Source: Sphingomonadales bacterium (GTDB lineage: Bacteria; Pseudomonadota; Alphaproteobacteria; Sphingomonadales; Sphingomonadaceae). From it: a DNA stretch of 7,966 nt. The position numbers and the translations under genes were made by a program. The stretch spans positions 1 through 7,966 of the forward strand of contig JAFLDC010000105.1 in assembly GCA_017302775.1 (NCBI GenBank), in the 5' to 3' direction. Under the pieces are notes generated by a model that did not search any database, was not told the DNA's origin, and worked only from the letters and a program-made list of their open reading frames with translations. Positions 1 through 7,119 of this stretch are shown here, piece after piece (position 1 is the stretch's first letter; the number at the start of each line of letters is the position of its first letter).

Positions 1-516
1 CTGCGGTGAAGCGTGGCCGATCGTATCGGCATAACAGATTCTGTCGGCACCGGCCTCGATCGCGGCTGAAAAGACATCCAGCAGAAACTTTTCGTCCGTG
101 CGGCTCGCATCTTCACAGCTGTAACGAACGCGCAGGCCTGCGTTCTTGGCAGCCCGGACCGCCACCACCACCTTGTCGACCAATTGCGAAAAGCTGTGGC
201 CCAGCACCCGGGCCTTCATGGTAATGTCATTCACGCCCAAGAAAATCCCAATCCACTGCGCGCCGGTTTCCGCCACGGCGCGAATATCATCAGGATGGGC
301 GCGGGCATGCGCGACCACGTCCGCGCGCAGCCCCAGATCGGCAACCGCCTTCGCTCTGGCAAATTCATTCGCGTTCGCCAGCGGATGTCCGATTTCGATC
401 ATGTCCGCGCCAAGCTCGTCCAGCAGAATGGCGATCCGAACACTGTCCTCGATCGAGAATTTGACGCCCGATGCCTGATTGCCTTCGCGCAGAGTAGCGT
501 CGTTGATCTCAACCAT
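1..516 (-). CDS. DRE-TIM (HMGL-like) acyltransferase, homocitrate/isopropylmalate synthase type, N-terminal part
   Basis: The gene starts at ATG 516-514 and is open for 172 codons to the window edge, so the C-terminal part is missing. Residues 6-14 read DATLREGNQ, the signature at the first strand of the DRE-TIM barrel (metal-binding Asp6, catalytic Arg10, Glu11). EIGHP at 41-45 sits where relatives have E(V/A)GFP. A stretch YSCEDASRTD near 132-141 and YADTIG at 162-167 match conserved positions of homocitrate, isopropylmalate and citramalate synthases. Family members condense acetyl-CoA with a 2-oxo acid, or cleave the reverse way, in the cytoplasm. Start choice is supported by AAGGGAG at 528-522, five bases upstream. 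The gene follows the methyltransferase by 53 bases on the same strand and probably ends the visible operon. The substrate cannot be told: the later metal-binding histidines and any LeuA regulatory domain lie outside the window. Family is clear; a biosynthetic rather than housekeeping role is inferred from neighbours. Confidence 0.85.
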   Translation of the reverse strand, partial: MVEINDATLREGNQASGVKFSIEDSVRIAILLDELGADMIEIGHPLANANEFARAKAVADLGLRADVVAHARAHPDDIRAVAETGAQWIGIFLGVNDITMKARVLGHSFSQLVDKVVVAVRAAKNAGLRVRYSCEDASRTDEKFLLDVFSAAIEAGADRICYADTIGHASPQ

Positions 517-521
517 ATCAT

Positions 522-528
522 CTCCCTT
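522..528 (-). promoter_or_regulatory. Ribosome-binding site of the HMGL-like gene
   Basis: Read on the minus strand, AAGGGAG lies five bases before the ATG at 516. It is a good Shine-Dalgarno match and fixes the start codon of the partial synthase gene. Confidence 0.7.
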
Positions 529-569
529 GTTGGAAACGGCTCAAGTTCGCCTGATGCCGCGGCACGGAA

Positions 570-1565
570 CTATTTGGTCGCAGTGGCAACGATGGCATCC
601 CGCGCGGCACGGGCGAGATAAAGGCCACCTTGCAGTTCGATCTCGATGCCGCCGAAAATCCGATCGATCTGCGCTTCGAGCGCGGCGTAGTCTGCATCGC
701 AGCGCAGTGGCAACCGATCGAGACCGTACATAGCGTGCAGGAACTCAACCAAACCGCGACGGGCCGTGTGTTCACTTTCGCCCACGGCTTCGAACGGATC
801 ACGGAATCTCAGGATCTCAACGTTGTCAAAACCAGCGGTGGCAAAGTAGTTCTCGAAATCCTCAGCGGTGAAGTGATCGTGCGCATGGCCGGTCATGGAA
901 TAGGGGTGAACCACCTCCTTGAACCACACGTCCATCACCGATCCGACTTCAAAATCGTGAACAACCAGGCGCCCTCCCGGCCCGATCGTCCGACGTGCCT
1001 CGGCAATGGCAACCGCACGTTCAGCCGGCGGGATATGATGTGTGCCGTAAGCAATCATCACGGCGTCGAGCACATCGTCCCGCATCAGGCTTTGCGTTGC
1101 TGACTGACGCACACAAGGGAGCCCCTGTCTTACGCAGCAATCAATCATGTAGGAGGAAATGTCGGCCGATATGATGTTGAGTTCGCTACTGCCTGACAAG
1201 GTCGATGCGAACCGGCTGACCGTTCCATCCCCGGCCAGTGCGTCAAGTAAAACGAAGCCGCGCCCTGCAACTCGGGGTCCATTTCGGGTTGCAAGGTCCA
1301 GCAACCGGGCCATTCCTTTCGCCCGATTACGATCAAATTGATGCTGAGCGAGATTGTAAGAGCTCCCACGCCCGTCGCCGGTCGCCTCAAACTCCCACGA
1401 AACGCGATTCATGCATTCGGCAAAACCATCAAAATCCGGGTCGCCTTGGTACTTCGGGTCAATCAGCCCGAACGCCAATGGATGCATGTCTTCGAGGTTC
1501 CGAAGGAACGCCTGGAACGAGGTGCCCGATGTATATTCGGCGATCAGATTCAAGACTGCAGACAT
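570..1565 (-). CDS. Class I SAM-dependent methyltransferase
   Basis: This 331-residue protein shows the Rossmann-type methyltransferase fold from about residue 100 to 205. Motif I is LLDALAGDGTVS (106-117), an acidic SADIS strand end (Asp135) is the usual ribose contact, LDAVMIAYGTHHIPP (166-180) is the motif IV region, and IGPGGRLVVHDF (194-205) precedes strand 5. The first Gly of the usual D-x-G-x-G-x-G is Leu, while the A-G-D-G part is kept. About 100 residues precede motif I and about 125 follow strand 5, including His-rich HPYSMTGHAHDHF (220-232), so the substrate-binding parts are larger than in minimal methyltransferases. ATG 1565 is the first possible start because an in-frame stop is immediately upstream; the ribosome site is weak. 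It lies 55 bases after the radical SAM gene and 53 before the HMGL-like gene, all on one strand. It probably methylates an O, N or C atom of a pathway intermediate; the substrate is unknown. No signal peptide or membrane segment is seen. Confidence 0.85.
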   Translation of the reverse strand: MSAVLNLIAEYTSGTSFQAFLRNLEDMHPLAFGLIDPKYQGDPDFDGFAECMNRVSWEFEATGDGRGSSYNLAQHQFDRNRAKGMARLLDLATRNGPRVAGRGFVLLDALAGDGTVSRFASTLSGSSELNIISADISSYMIDCCVRQGLPCVRQSATQSLMRDDVLDAVMIAYGTHHIPPAERAVAIAEARRTIGPGGRLVVHDFEVGSVMDVWFKEVVHPYSMTGHAHDHFTAEDFENYFATAGFDNVEILRFRDPFEAVGESEHTARRGLVEFLHAMYGLDRLPLRCDADYAALEAQIDRIFGGIEIELQGGLYLARAARDAIVATATK

Positions 1566-1620
1566 GGCTCAAACGACCCGCGATTTGTGACTGAGCGTAC
1601 GTGGAACATACAGCCCACGC

Positions 1621-2655
1621 TCAAGCGACACGTTCCGGGACCTTGAAGTCATAGAAAGCCGCCTTCTTCGGGCAATTGCCAATCCCCATATCGGCCAACC
1701 GCTTTTTCTGAAGAATAATGTCGGCGAGCCGCATGGACTTGAGGTTGACTGCTTCGTCCTTGCTGATTTCACAGCCGGACAGACAGTTCAGCGGCGCCCC
1801 CAGGTTATCGAAAGACATTCCGATCTGATTGACCAGACAGTATTCCTTGCCGTCATGCGTAACCGTCAGCGTCTCTGGTTTGTCGCGCAGCGCTGCGACA
1901 ATGTCGTGCCGCTCGGCAGCTTCCCGCGGTGTGAAGAACATGTCGCGGTGATCCAGCGCACTTCCCGCCAGTGTCGGGAATTTGCAGATGAACTGCCAGC
2001 CATTGCCGTGGGCAAATTCGCGCAACGTCGGCAATTCGTCAAAATTGTCGCGCATCACGACGGCGCTGATAGTGACCGAGGTTGGCTCGCCAGGCACGTT
2101 CGTCCAACCCAGATCAAGCAGGTTTTCCAGCGCTTTGCCAAAGGCGTCATACGGCCGCTTCACTATCGCGCTGTAAAGCTCAGGCTGCATGCTCTCGCAG
2201 GCCAGAAACAGCGACACGCCAAGTTCGCGAAGGCGGCTGGCCATTTCGCGGGCCGACAGGCCATGAACTGCGGAGATCTTGTCGTCTCCGAACTGAGAAC
2301 CGTTGGTAAAGATGGCAACGTTGATTCCGTTTGCCCTCGCCGCCTCAATGATCGGCAACAAGCCTTTGAAAAGACCGGGCTCTGATTTGCCACCGGCGCC
2401 GGTCATAATCAGTGTCCGCACACCAAGATCAGCCGCTTGCTCAACAACGTCGACATACTGCTCCACGGTCAGATCGCCCCGCTTGGTCGAATGTCCGGCA
2501 TAACAGTAGATGCAATCATAGTTGCACACCGCACGAACGCCGATACCGATGCAGGCTGAATTGGGTTTTGTCGGATCGAGAGCTGGCCCCACCAGTTCCC
2601 CGACTGGCAGATTGTCTATTCCACGCATTGGAAATTTTGTCTGGGTGACAGGCAT
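1621..2655 (-). CDS. Radical SAM enzyme with extra C-terminal cysteines
   Basis: From ATG 2655 the protein has 344 residues. CNYDCIYC at 44-51 is the CX3CX2C site for the [4Fe-4S] cluster that cleaves S-adenosylmethionine, followed by Tyr-Ala-Gly. MTGAGGKSEP (85-94) holds the GGE-like SAM-binding position, and VAIFTNGSQF (113-122) is a typical barrel strand. Cysteines at 273, 291, 295 and 328 suggest an auxiliary iron-sulfur cluster of twitch or SPASM type, but their spacing is not a standard one. The open frame begins earlier, at TTG 2724, with another ATG at 2679. I prefer 2655 because GGAG lies eight bases upstream and because the best promoter would start transcription near 2720. The gene follows the RND pump after an A+T-rich gap and precedes the methyltransferase. 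Such proteins modify small molecules or peptides, or insert sulfur or methyl groups; which applies here cannot be read from sequence. The superfamily assignment is firm. Confidence 0.9.
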   Translation of the reverse strand: MPVTQTKFPMRGIDNLPVGELVGPALDPTKPNSACIGIGVRAVCNYDCIYCYAGHSTKRGDLTVEQYVDVVEQAADLGVRTLIMTGAGGKSEPGLFKGLLPIIEAARANGINVAIFTNGSQFGDDKISAVHGLSAREMASRLRELGVSLFLACESMQPELYSAIVKRPYDAFGKALENLLDLGWTNVPGEPTSVTISAVVMRDNFDELPTLREFAHGNGWQFICKFPTLAGSALDHRDMFFTPREAAERHDIVAALRDKPETLTVTHDGKEYCLVNQIGMSFDNLGAPLNCLSGCEISKDEAVNLKSMRLADIILQKKRLADMGIGNCPKKAAFYDFKVPERVA

Positions 2656-2663
2656 AGCCGGCT

Positions 2664-2667
2664 CTCC
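2664..2667 (-). promoter_or_regulatory. Ribosome-binding site favouring the ATG at 2655
   Basis: GGAG on the minus strand, eight bases before ATG 2655. The competing starts TTG 2724 and ATG 2679 have no comparable site, so this motif decides the preferred start of the radical SAM protein. Confidence 0.45.
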
Positions 2668-2726
2668 ACTTGCATCCATGAAATCAACATACGAATCCAA
2701 ACAAATAGTGTTCGGATCACTCAATG

Positions 2727-2755
2727 ATTAAATATTGCAATATAGAGCACGTCAA
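2727..2755 (-). promoter_or_regulatory. Candidate sigma-70 promoter of the radical SAM gene
   Basis: On the minus strand TTGACG (2755-2750) and TTTAAT (2732-2727) are separated by 17 bases. The -35 box matches consensus at five of six positions; the -10 box also matches five of six but lacks the strongly conserved second-position A. It sits in the A+T-rich gap between pump and radical SAM genes, so the biosynthetic genes may be transcribed separately from the pump. Expected transcription start is near 2720, downstream of the TTG at 2724. Confidence 0.4.
2732..2743. promoter_or_regulatory. 12-bp perfect palindrome within the promoter spacer, possible operator
   Basis: ATATTGCAATAT is fully self-complementary and lies between the proposed -35 and -10 boxes, overlapping the edge of the -10. 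That position is typical of repressor or MerR-type activator sites. The partner regulator is not in the window. A related sequence, ATATTGCATTTT, occurs at 7195-7206 in the proposed promoter of the divergent gene. Confidence 0.35.
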
Positions 2756-2766
2756 TACAATTAAAT

Positions 2767-5700
2767 TCAATCCTTCTGAGATACTATAAGATACAGAACC
2801 GGAGTTACTATTCTTCCCATAATAGTCGAAACAGCAAGGCCACCTATCAGGACCCATGCGACCGGCGCATAAAGTAGCGATCCACTCAGCGCGAGCGGCA
2901 AAAGGCCGCCAACTGCCGTCAGACTGGTCAGCAGCACCGGCAGAAACCGTACCGAACCTGCCCGTTCGATCGCATCACGCAGTTCCATCCCGCCGCGGCG
3001 CAGCTGGGACGCGAAATCGACGAGCAGGATCGAATTCTTGATTTCAATCCCGACAAGCGCAACAAACCCGATAAGCGCAAGAAAGGACAAGGAATTTCCG
3101 GTCAGAAACAGCGCAGTGAGCCCGCCCAGCATTCCAAGAGGAATGACCCCCGCGACCACAATGGTGTCTCTGAAATTGCCAAATTCAAGCAAGAGAACCG
3201 CGAATATTCCCATAACCACCAGCAACAGGATCTGCCCCAATCCCGCAAAACTGCGCTTCGCCACCTCCGCTTCACCCCCGGCGGAAAGCGCGTAGCCGGG
3301 CGGCAATTTCAGCCCGCGCAACCGTTCCTGCACGTCATTGTTGAGCTTGGAGGCCAGTCGGCCCGGCTGATTATAGGCGCTGATCGTTACCGTCCGTTGC
3401 AACTCGCGTCGCATGACCTGAGGCGGTGACGTCTTAAGCTCCGGTCGCGCGATCTGGCCAAGCGGAATGGCAGTGCCATCCGCGCGCGGGACATAAACCC
3501 GCTCGAGCGCGGAAATCGGCTGACTGCCTGCCATCGGCAGCCTGACTGTCACCGGCCAGCTGTTGCCTTCATCATCGCGGAAGCTGCTGGCGGTCTCACC
3601 GCCGATCGCCAGACGGACAGCCCGCCGGGCAGCTCCTGCGGGCACGCCCAGTTGTCTCGCCCGCGCCTCATCGACGTGCAAATCCAGATCAACCCGGTCG
3701 TAAGCGACGGGGTTGTCGACATCGCGCAAGCCGGGTGTCTGCTGCATGATTTGCGCCACCTGAGCCGAGAGCTGCTTGAGAACGGCAAGATCGGGGCCGC
3801 TGATCCGGACGGCGACCGGGGCATCCACTGGCGGCCCGTTTTCAGTATTGACGACGGTTACGCGCGCGTCCGGATGGTGCTGAAACCGGTCACGAAGCCG
3901 TTGCAGAAGCGCGCTGCCTTCATCCGGATCCCACTCCTTCATCGTCACAAATATCTCGCCATACCGCGGGCGTTCTTCTCGTGCGGCTAGATTGTAGTAG
4001 AGTTGCGGATTACCGCGGCCCGCGTTTTCCATGCGATCGACGACCAAGGGTTCACGCGCGATATCGCGCGAGATGGATTGGACCACGCGATCGGTCGCGG
4101 CGATACTGCTGCCTTCGGGCAGTTCGATGCGCACCAGGAAATACGGCGTTTCGGCTGCAGGGAACAGGCTGAAGCCCAGTAACGGGATAAACCCGAGCGA
4201 AAGAACGCACAGGGCCATTGCCCCGGCGAACCATCGCCACGGCGCATTCAACGCCCGGTGCAACGTCGGCGCGTAGCTGCGCTCTATTCCGGCGGTGACC
4301 AGTTGCAGAAAGCGATTTCCATGTTCGCCGCTGTCCTTAAGCAGCCGACTGGCAAGAAATGGGATGACCGTCATCGAAACAACAAGCGAGGAAGCTACGG
4401 TCGAAATCACAGCCAGCGGCATTCCGCGCACAAAGTCACCCGAACCTTCAGGCAGCATGGCTAACGGCAGGAACGCGAGTATGAGCACGAGCGTCGATCC
4501 GAGCACCGCGAGACCGATCTCGCTTGCACCGGAAATTGCCGCTGAAATTGGCGCTGCGCCGCCGCGAATGTGGCGCTCGATATTTTCTGTGACCACGATG
4601 GAATCGTCGACCAGCAAGCCAAGCGACAGAATGAATCCGGCTATACTAATCTGATTGAGCGTGAACCCGAACAGTGCCAGGACAAGCACGCCAATGGCAA
4701 GGCTTAGCGGAATCGAAATCATGACGATAAGCGATGACCGCAAGCCAAGCGGCAACAGCGTGATGAGAACCAGCGTCAGCGCGATAAGAAAGTCGCGCCC
4801 CAGCAGCTTCAGCCGTTCGGTGATGTCATTGCTTTGATCGAAGGTAATCGCCAGTTTGATGTCCGGCGGCATGCCGCCTCGAAAATGCTCGATCTTCGAA
4901 ACCAGAACGTTGCGCAGCGAGCTGGCGTCCTCATTGTCCTTTTGACGCACCGTCACCCACAACGCGCGTTTACCATTAAGTCGCGCTATCTGGAGCCGTT
5001 CCGCTTCGGCCCAGTCCACTGCCGCAACATCCCCGACACGCAGCGTGCTGCCATTTGCGAGGCGCACGGGCACGTTCCGTACGGCGTCCAGGCTTCGATA
5101 AGCCCCGCCCGCATCAACGTTGAAGCGGCGATCACCCGACGATACGGAACCTACCGCCAGATCGACACCGCCGGCGCGCAGGGCATCGGTCACGGCGCTG
5201 GCCGGCACGCCGAGTTCAGCCAGCCGCCCGCTGTCGATCGCAACCCGAACCTCGGGCTGGGCAGCCCCGTCGATGGCCACTTCCCTGACTCCCGGCACAA
5301 CCGACAACCGGTCCCGCAAATCCTGCGCCGTGAGGACCATGCGCCGCCAGTTTGCATCCTCGCTGAGGACCGCCAGTTGCAGGACCGCCGCATCGGTTGT
5401 CCTGGGCCGCCGGTAAGTGATGCGGGCCACACCCTGCGGCAACCGATCACGGATCGCCTGCACAACGCGAACAGTGCGATCAAGCGATTGCTCTCCGTCG
5501 GTTCCGTGCAGGAAATCAATTGAAACGACCGCCACGCCGTCTGTCGAGGTCGATCGGATTTCGCGAACGCGGTCGAGCCCCTGAAGGGCTATTTCTATCG
5601 GCTTTGCGATTGTCTCTTCGACGTTGGCGGCATCAAGCCCCGGTGCGACAACGGTAACAATCACGAACGCCGTCGGGAAATGCGGATCAACCGACCGCGG

Positions 5701-5817
5701 GATATTCAGAAATGCACTGATGCCCAGAAGCGTGGCAGCCACGAACGCAATCAGCATCACCTGCCAGTTGCGTACGGCAAGAGCGGCCGGGTTCATCACG
5801 CCATGATACCGCTGCAC
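2767..5817 (-). CDS. RND-family inner-membrane efflux pump (HAE1 type)
   Basis: This 1016-residue protein is the proton-driven pump of a tripartite exporter in the inner membrane, and its length is normal for HAE1 proteins. The first membrane segment (about 19-37) is followed by NIPRSVDPHFP, a typical RND entry to the first periplasmic loop. GLLVDDSIVV (400-409) carries the two transmembrane-4 aspartates (404, 405) and VGIEIKNSILLVDF (922-935) the transmembrane-10 lysine (927); these correspond to the AcrB proton-relay residues and distinguish HAE1 from heavy-metal pumps. The two large periplasmic loops (about 38-335 and 555-855) and the second group of membrane helices are complete. The start is uncertain: GTG 5817 overlaps the end of the adaptor gene region, while ATG 5796 (MNPAALAVRNW) gives the conventional N-terminus. 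Neither has a good ribosome site, so coupled re-initiation is likely. Substrate is unknown; the downstream enzymes suggest export of their product. No outer-membrane channel gene is seen here. Confidence 0.95.
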   Translation of the reverse strand: MQRYHGVMNPAALAVRNWQVMLIAFVAATLLGISAFLNIPRSVDPHFPTAFVIVTVVAPGLDAANVEETIAKPIEIALQGLDRVREIRSTSTDGVAVVSIDFLHGTDGEQSLDRTVRVVQAIRDRLPQGVARITYRRPRTTDAAVLQLAVLSEDANWRRMVLTAQDLRDRLSVVPGVREVAIDGAAQPEVRVAIDSGRLAELGVPASAVTDALRAGGVDLAVGSVSSGDRRFNVDAGGAYRSLDAVRNVPVRLANGSTLRVGDVAAVDWAEAERLQIARLNGKRALWVTVRQKDNEDASSLRNVLVSKIEHFRGGMPPDIKLAITFDQSNDITERLKLLGRDFLIALTLVLITLLPLGLRSSLIVMISIPLSLAIGVLVLALFGFTLNQISIAGFILSLGLLVDDSIVVTENIERHIRGGAAPISAAISGASEIGLAVLGSTLVLILAFLPLAMLPEGSGDFVRGMPLAVISTVASSLVVSMTVIPFLASRLLKDSGEHGNRFLQLVTAGIERSYAPTLHRALNAPWRWFAGAMALCVLSLGFIPLLGFSLFPAAETPYFLVRIELPEGSSIAATDRVVQSISRDIAREPLVVDRMENAGRGNPQLYYNLAAREERPRYGEIFVTMKEWDPDEGSALLQRLRDRFQHHPDARVTVVNTENGPPVDAPVAVRISGPDLAVLKQLSAQVAQIMQQTPGLRDVDNPVAYDRVDLDLHVDEARARQLGVPAGAARRAVRLAIGGETASSFRDDEGNSWPVTVRLPMAGSQPISALERVYVPRADGTAIPLGQIARPELKTSPPQVMRRELQRTVTISAYNQPGRLASKLNNDVQERLRGLKLPPGYALSAGGEAEVAKRSFAGLGQILLLVVMGIFAVLLLEFGNFRDTIVVAGVIPLGMLGGLTALFLTGNSLSFLALIGFVALVGIEIKNSILLVDFASQLRRGGMELRDAIERAGSVRFLPVLLTSLTAVGGLLPLALSGSLLYAPVAWVLIGGLAVSTIMGRIVTPVLYLIVSQKD

Positions 5818-5818
5818 A

Positions 5819-6892
5819 TTACCGCTGAATCAACGGCATGATGGCTTCCCCATCAGTCAGTTTGTCGATGCGTGATACCGCGATCCATTCACCGGGCATG
5901 AGACCGCCCTTTACCCGCACGGCATTGTCAGTGGCTTCCGCGAGTTCTACCTTACGAAGCCGGACACTGCGCATATCCGGCCTGACAACATAAACAAATC
6001 CCTCCCCGGCCCGCGCGCCAAATACGGCATTTGGCGGAACCGCAATCTGCAGAGCCCCCGCCACGGGTGCAGAAAGGAACTTCACCTCCACCACGTCACC
6101 GGCTCGAGCCGCTTTGATCGGTATCGAGACCTCAATGTTGAACGTGCCCGTTCTCGGATCCGCACGCCCAGGCACTTCGATAACGCGGCCCACCGCTTTG
6201 TCCCCACCCGACAGGCTGATCGTTGCCACAGATCCCACAACGACGCGGCGCATGTCTGCCTCACTCAATGGAATGCGGACGACCAGTCCCTCCCCGATCA
6301 CGCCAAGTGTCAGGACCGGTACCCCCGGCGCCACGACCTGTCCTTGCTCGGAGGTTCTTACCAAGACAATGCCACTCGTCTCGGCCGTTATGACCGCGTT
6401 GTTTTGCTGAAAATTTGCGGCGCGCAGATTCGCATCGGCGACAAGCATCGCAGCACGCGCACTCTCAACCCGAGATCGCGTCACCCACCCCTGGCCGTAC
6501 AGTCGGTTGCTGCGATCATATTCGGCCTTTGCCCGATTCCGCTCTGCAATCGCACTTGCGAGCGAGGAATCCACCGTAGTGCTGTCAAGCCTGGCAAGTA
6601 CTTGTCCTGCGCGGACAGTATCGCCTTCGCTGACATTGATCTGTTTGATCTTCCCGGCGCTGGTAAACCCCAACGGTGTCTCACGGCGCCAGACAACGGT
6701 TCCGGATGCGATCAGGCCATCAGGCTGCAATTCAGTTCCGACTTTGGCAATGCGGACCTGCAGCGGCTGCGCAGCCACCGGGGACGGAGTTTCGTCGCCA
6801 CATCCAGCCAAAGCCAAAAAGAATGTGCAAAGGAGATATTTAATCAGGCCGCCCGTCCGATTGCATCGCAGAAATTTCTGCCTACCGCCCAC
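5819..6892 (-). CDS. RND periplasmic adaptor (membrane-fusion) lipoprotein
   Basis: This 357-residue adaptor connects the RND pump to an outer-membrane channel. The N-terminus ends in a lipobox (LALAGC, Cys31), so the mature protein should be lipid-anchored to the inner membrane in the periplasm. Residues about 64-103 (GTVVWRRETPLGF through INVSEGDTVRAGQVLARLD) form the first half of the lipoyl-like domain. About 104-165 is the alpha-helical hairpin, and TAETSGIVLVRTSEQGQVV (169-187) completes the lipoyl fold. Beta-barrel and membrane-proximal domains follow (VVRIPLSEADM near 204, and VPPNAVFGARAGEGFVYVV near 285-303). The start is GTG 6892: an in-frame stop lies directly upstream and GGAG is six bases before it. 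The TAA stop (5821-5819) overlaps an ATG and abuts the pump's GTG. It is the first gene of the minus-strand cluster, facing the large intergenic region. Confidence 0.93.
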   Translation of the reverse strand: MGGRQKFLRCNRTGGLIKYLLCTFFLALAGCGDETPSPVAAQPLQVRIAKVGTELQPDGLIASGTVVWRRETPLGFTSAGKIKQINVSEGDTVRAGQVLARLDSTTVDSSLASAIAERNRAKAEYDRSNRLYGQGWVTRSRVESARAAMLVADANLRAANFQQNNAVITAETSGIVLVRTSEQGQVVAPGVPVLTLGVIGEGLVVRIPLSEADMRRVVVGSVATISLSGGDKAVGRVIEVPGRADPRTGTFNIEVSIPIKAARAGDVVEVKFLSAPVAGALQIAVPPNAVFGARAGEGFVYVVRPDMRSVRLRKVELAEATDNAVRVKGGLMPGEWIAVSRIDKLTDGEAIMPLIQR

Positions 6893-6898
6893 CGGCTA

Positions 6899-6902
6899 CT
6901 CC
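6899..6902 (-). promoter_or_regulatory. Ribosome-binding site for the GTG start of the adaptor gene
   Basis: GGAG on the minus strand lies six bases upstream of GTG 6892. Because a TAG stop in the same frame sits directly before the GTG, this site and the stop together fix the unusual start codon. Confidence 0.7.
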
Positions 6903-6921
6903 ATCAAAATCATGCTTTTCC

Positions 6922-6956
6922 CAAAAAAGCACAGATAAGTACGTATACAAAAAAGC
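6922..6956. repeat. Direct repeat CAAAAAAGC x2
   Basis: CAAAAAAGC occurs at 6922-6930 and again at 6948-6956, 26 bases apart start to start. On the minus strand this is GCTTTTTTG twice, just upstream of the adaptor gene's ribosome site. It may be a regulator site in the 5' leader, or chance in a run-rich segment. Confidence 0.3.
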
Positions 6957-6997
6957 GCCGATCCAACGATTTATCTTGCTGCACAATGTGATGAGCG

Positions 6998-7026
6998 ATG
7001 ATTGCGCCATCAAGCCGTCAGGTCAA
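6998..7026 (-). promoter_or_regulatory. Weak candidate promoter of the efflux operon
   Basis: On the minus strand TTGACC (7026-7021) and AATCAT (7003-6998) are 17 bases apart. The -35 box matches five of six consensus bases, the -10 box only four. It is the best sigma-70-like pair I can find facing the adaptor gene, and would give a leader of roughly 100 bases. Confidence 0.2.
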
Positions 7027-7079
7027 TGCTTTTACGCCATCGATCACATTTGAATTTTCGATGAATGCCTCTCAGTAAC

Positions 7080-7094
7080 GCGCACACAGTGCGC
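7080..7094. promoter_or_regulatory. 15-bp dyad GCGCAC-ACA-GTGCGC
   Basis: Perfect 6-bp inverted arms around a three-base centre, 16 bases before the GGAGG site of the small open frame at 7120. In RNA it could form a short hairpin; as DNA it could be a dimer binding site. It has no U-run after it, so it is not a terminator. Confidence 0.3.
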
Positions 7095-7119
7095 TGACCA
7101 ACTGCACCCCGGAGGCAAC

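Noticed and set aside
1566..1620. Possible terminator hairpin between radical SAM and methyltransferase genes
   Set aside because: Only a short imperfect GTGG/CCAC pairing with a long loop and no T-run; not a credible terminator.
1855..2385. 176-codon plus-strand open frame
   Set aside because: Antisense to the radical SAM gene; Arg/Gln-rich composition typical of a reverse-strand shadow.
2656..2724. N-terminal extension of the radical SAM protein from TTG 2724
   Set aside because: Rare start codon, no ribosome site, and the likely transcription start lies inside it; ATG 2655 with GGAG is preferred, though ATG 2679 cannot be excluded.
4834..5523. 229-codon plus-strand open frame
   Set aside because: Lies antisense within the RND pump, whose motifs and length are unmistakable; a long shadow frame is normal in G+C-rich DNA.
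6344..6991. 215-codon plus-strand open frame opposite the adaptor gene
   Set aside because: Antisense shadow of a well-supported membrane-fusion protein with lipobox and lipoyl motifs.
6991..7053. 20-codon plus-strand frame encoding a two-cysteine peptide
   Set aside because: No ribosome-binding site before ATG 6991 and no promoter evidence; too short to claim.
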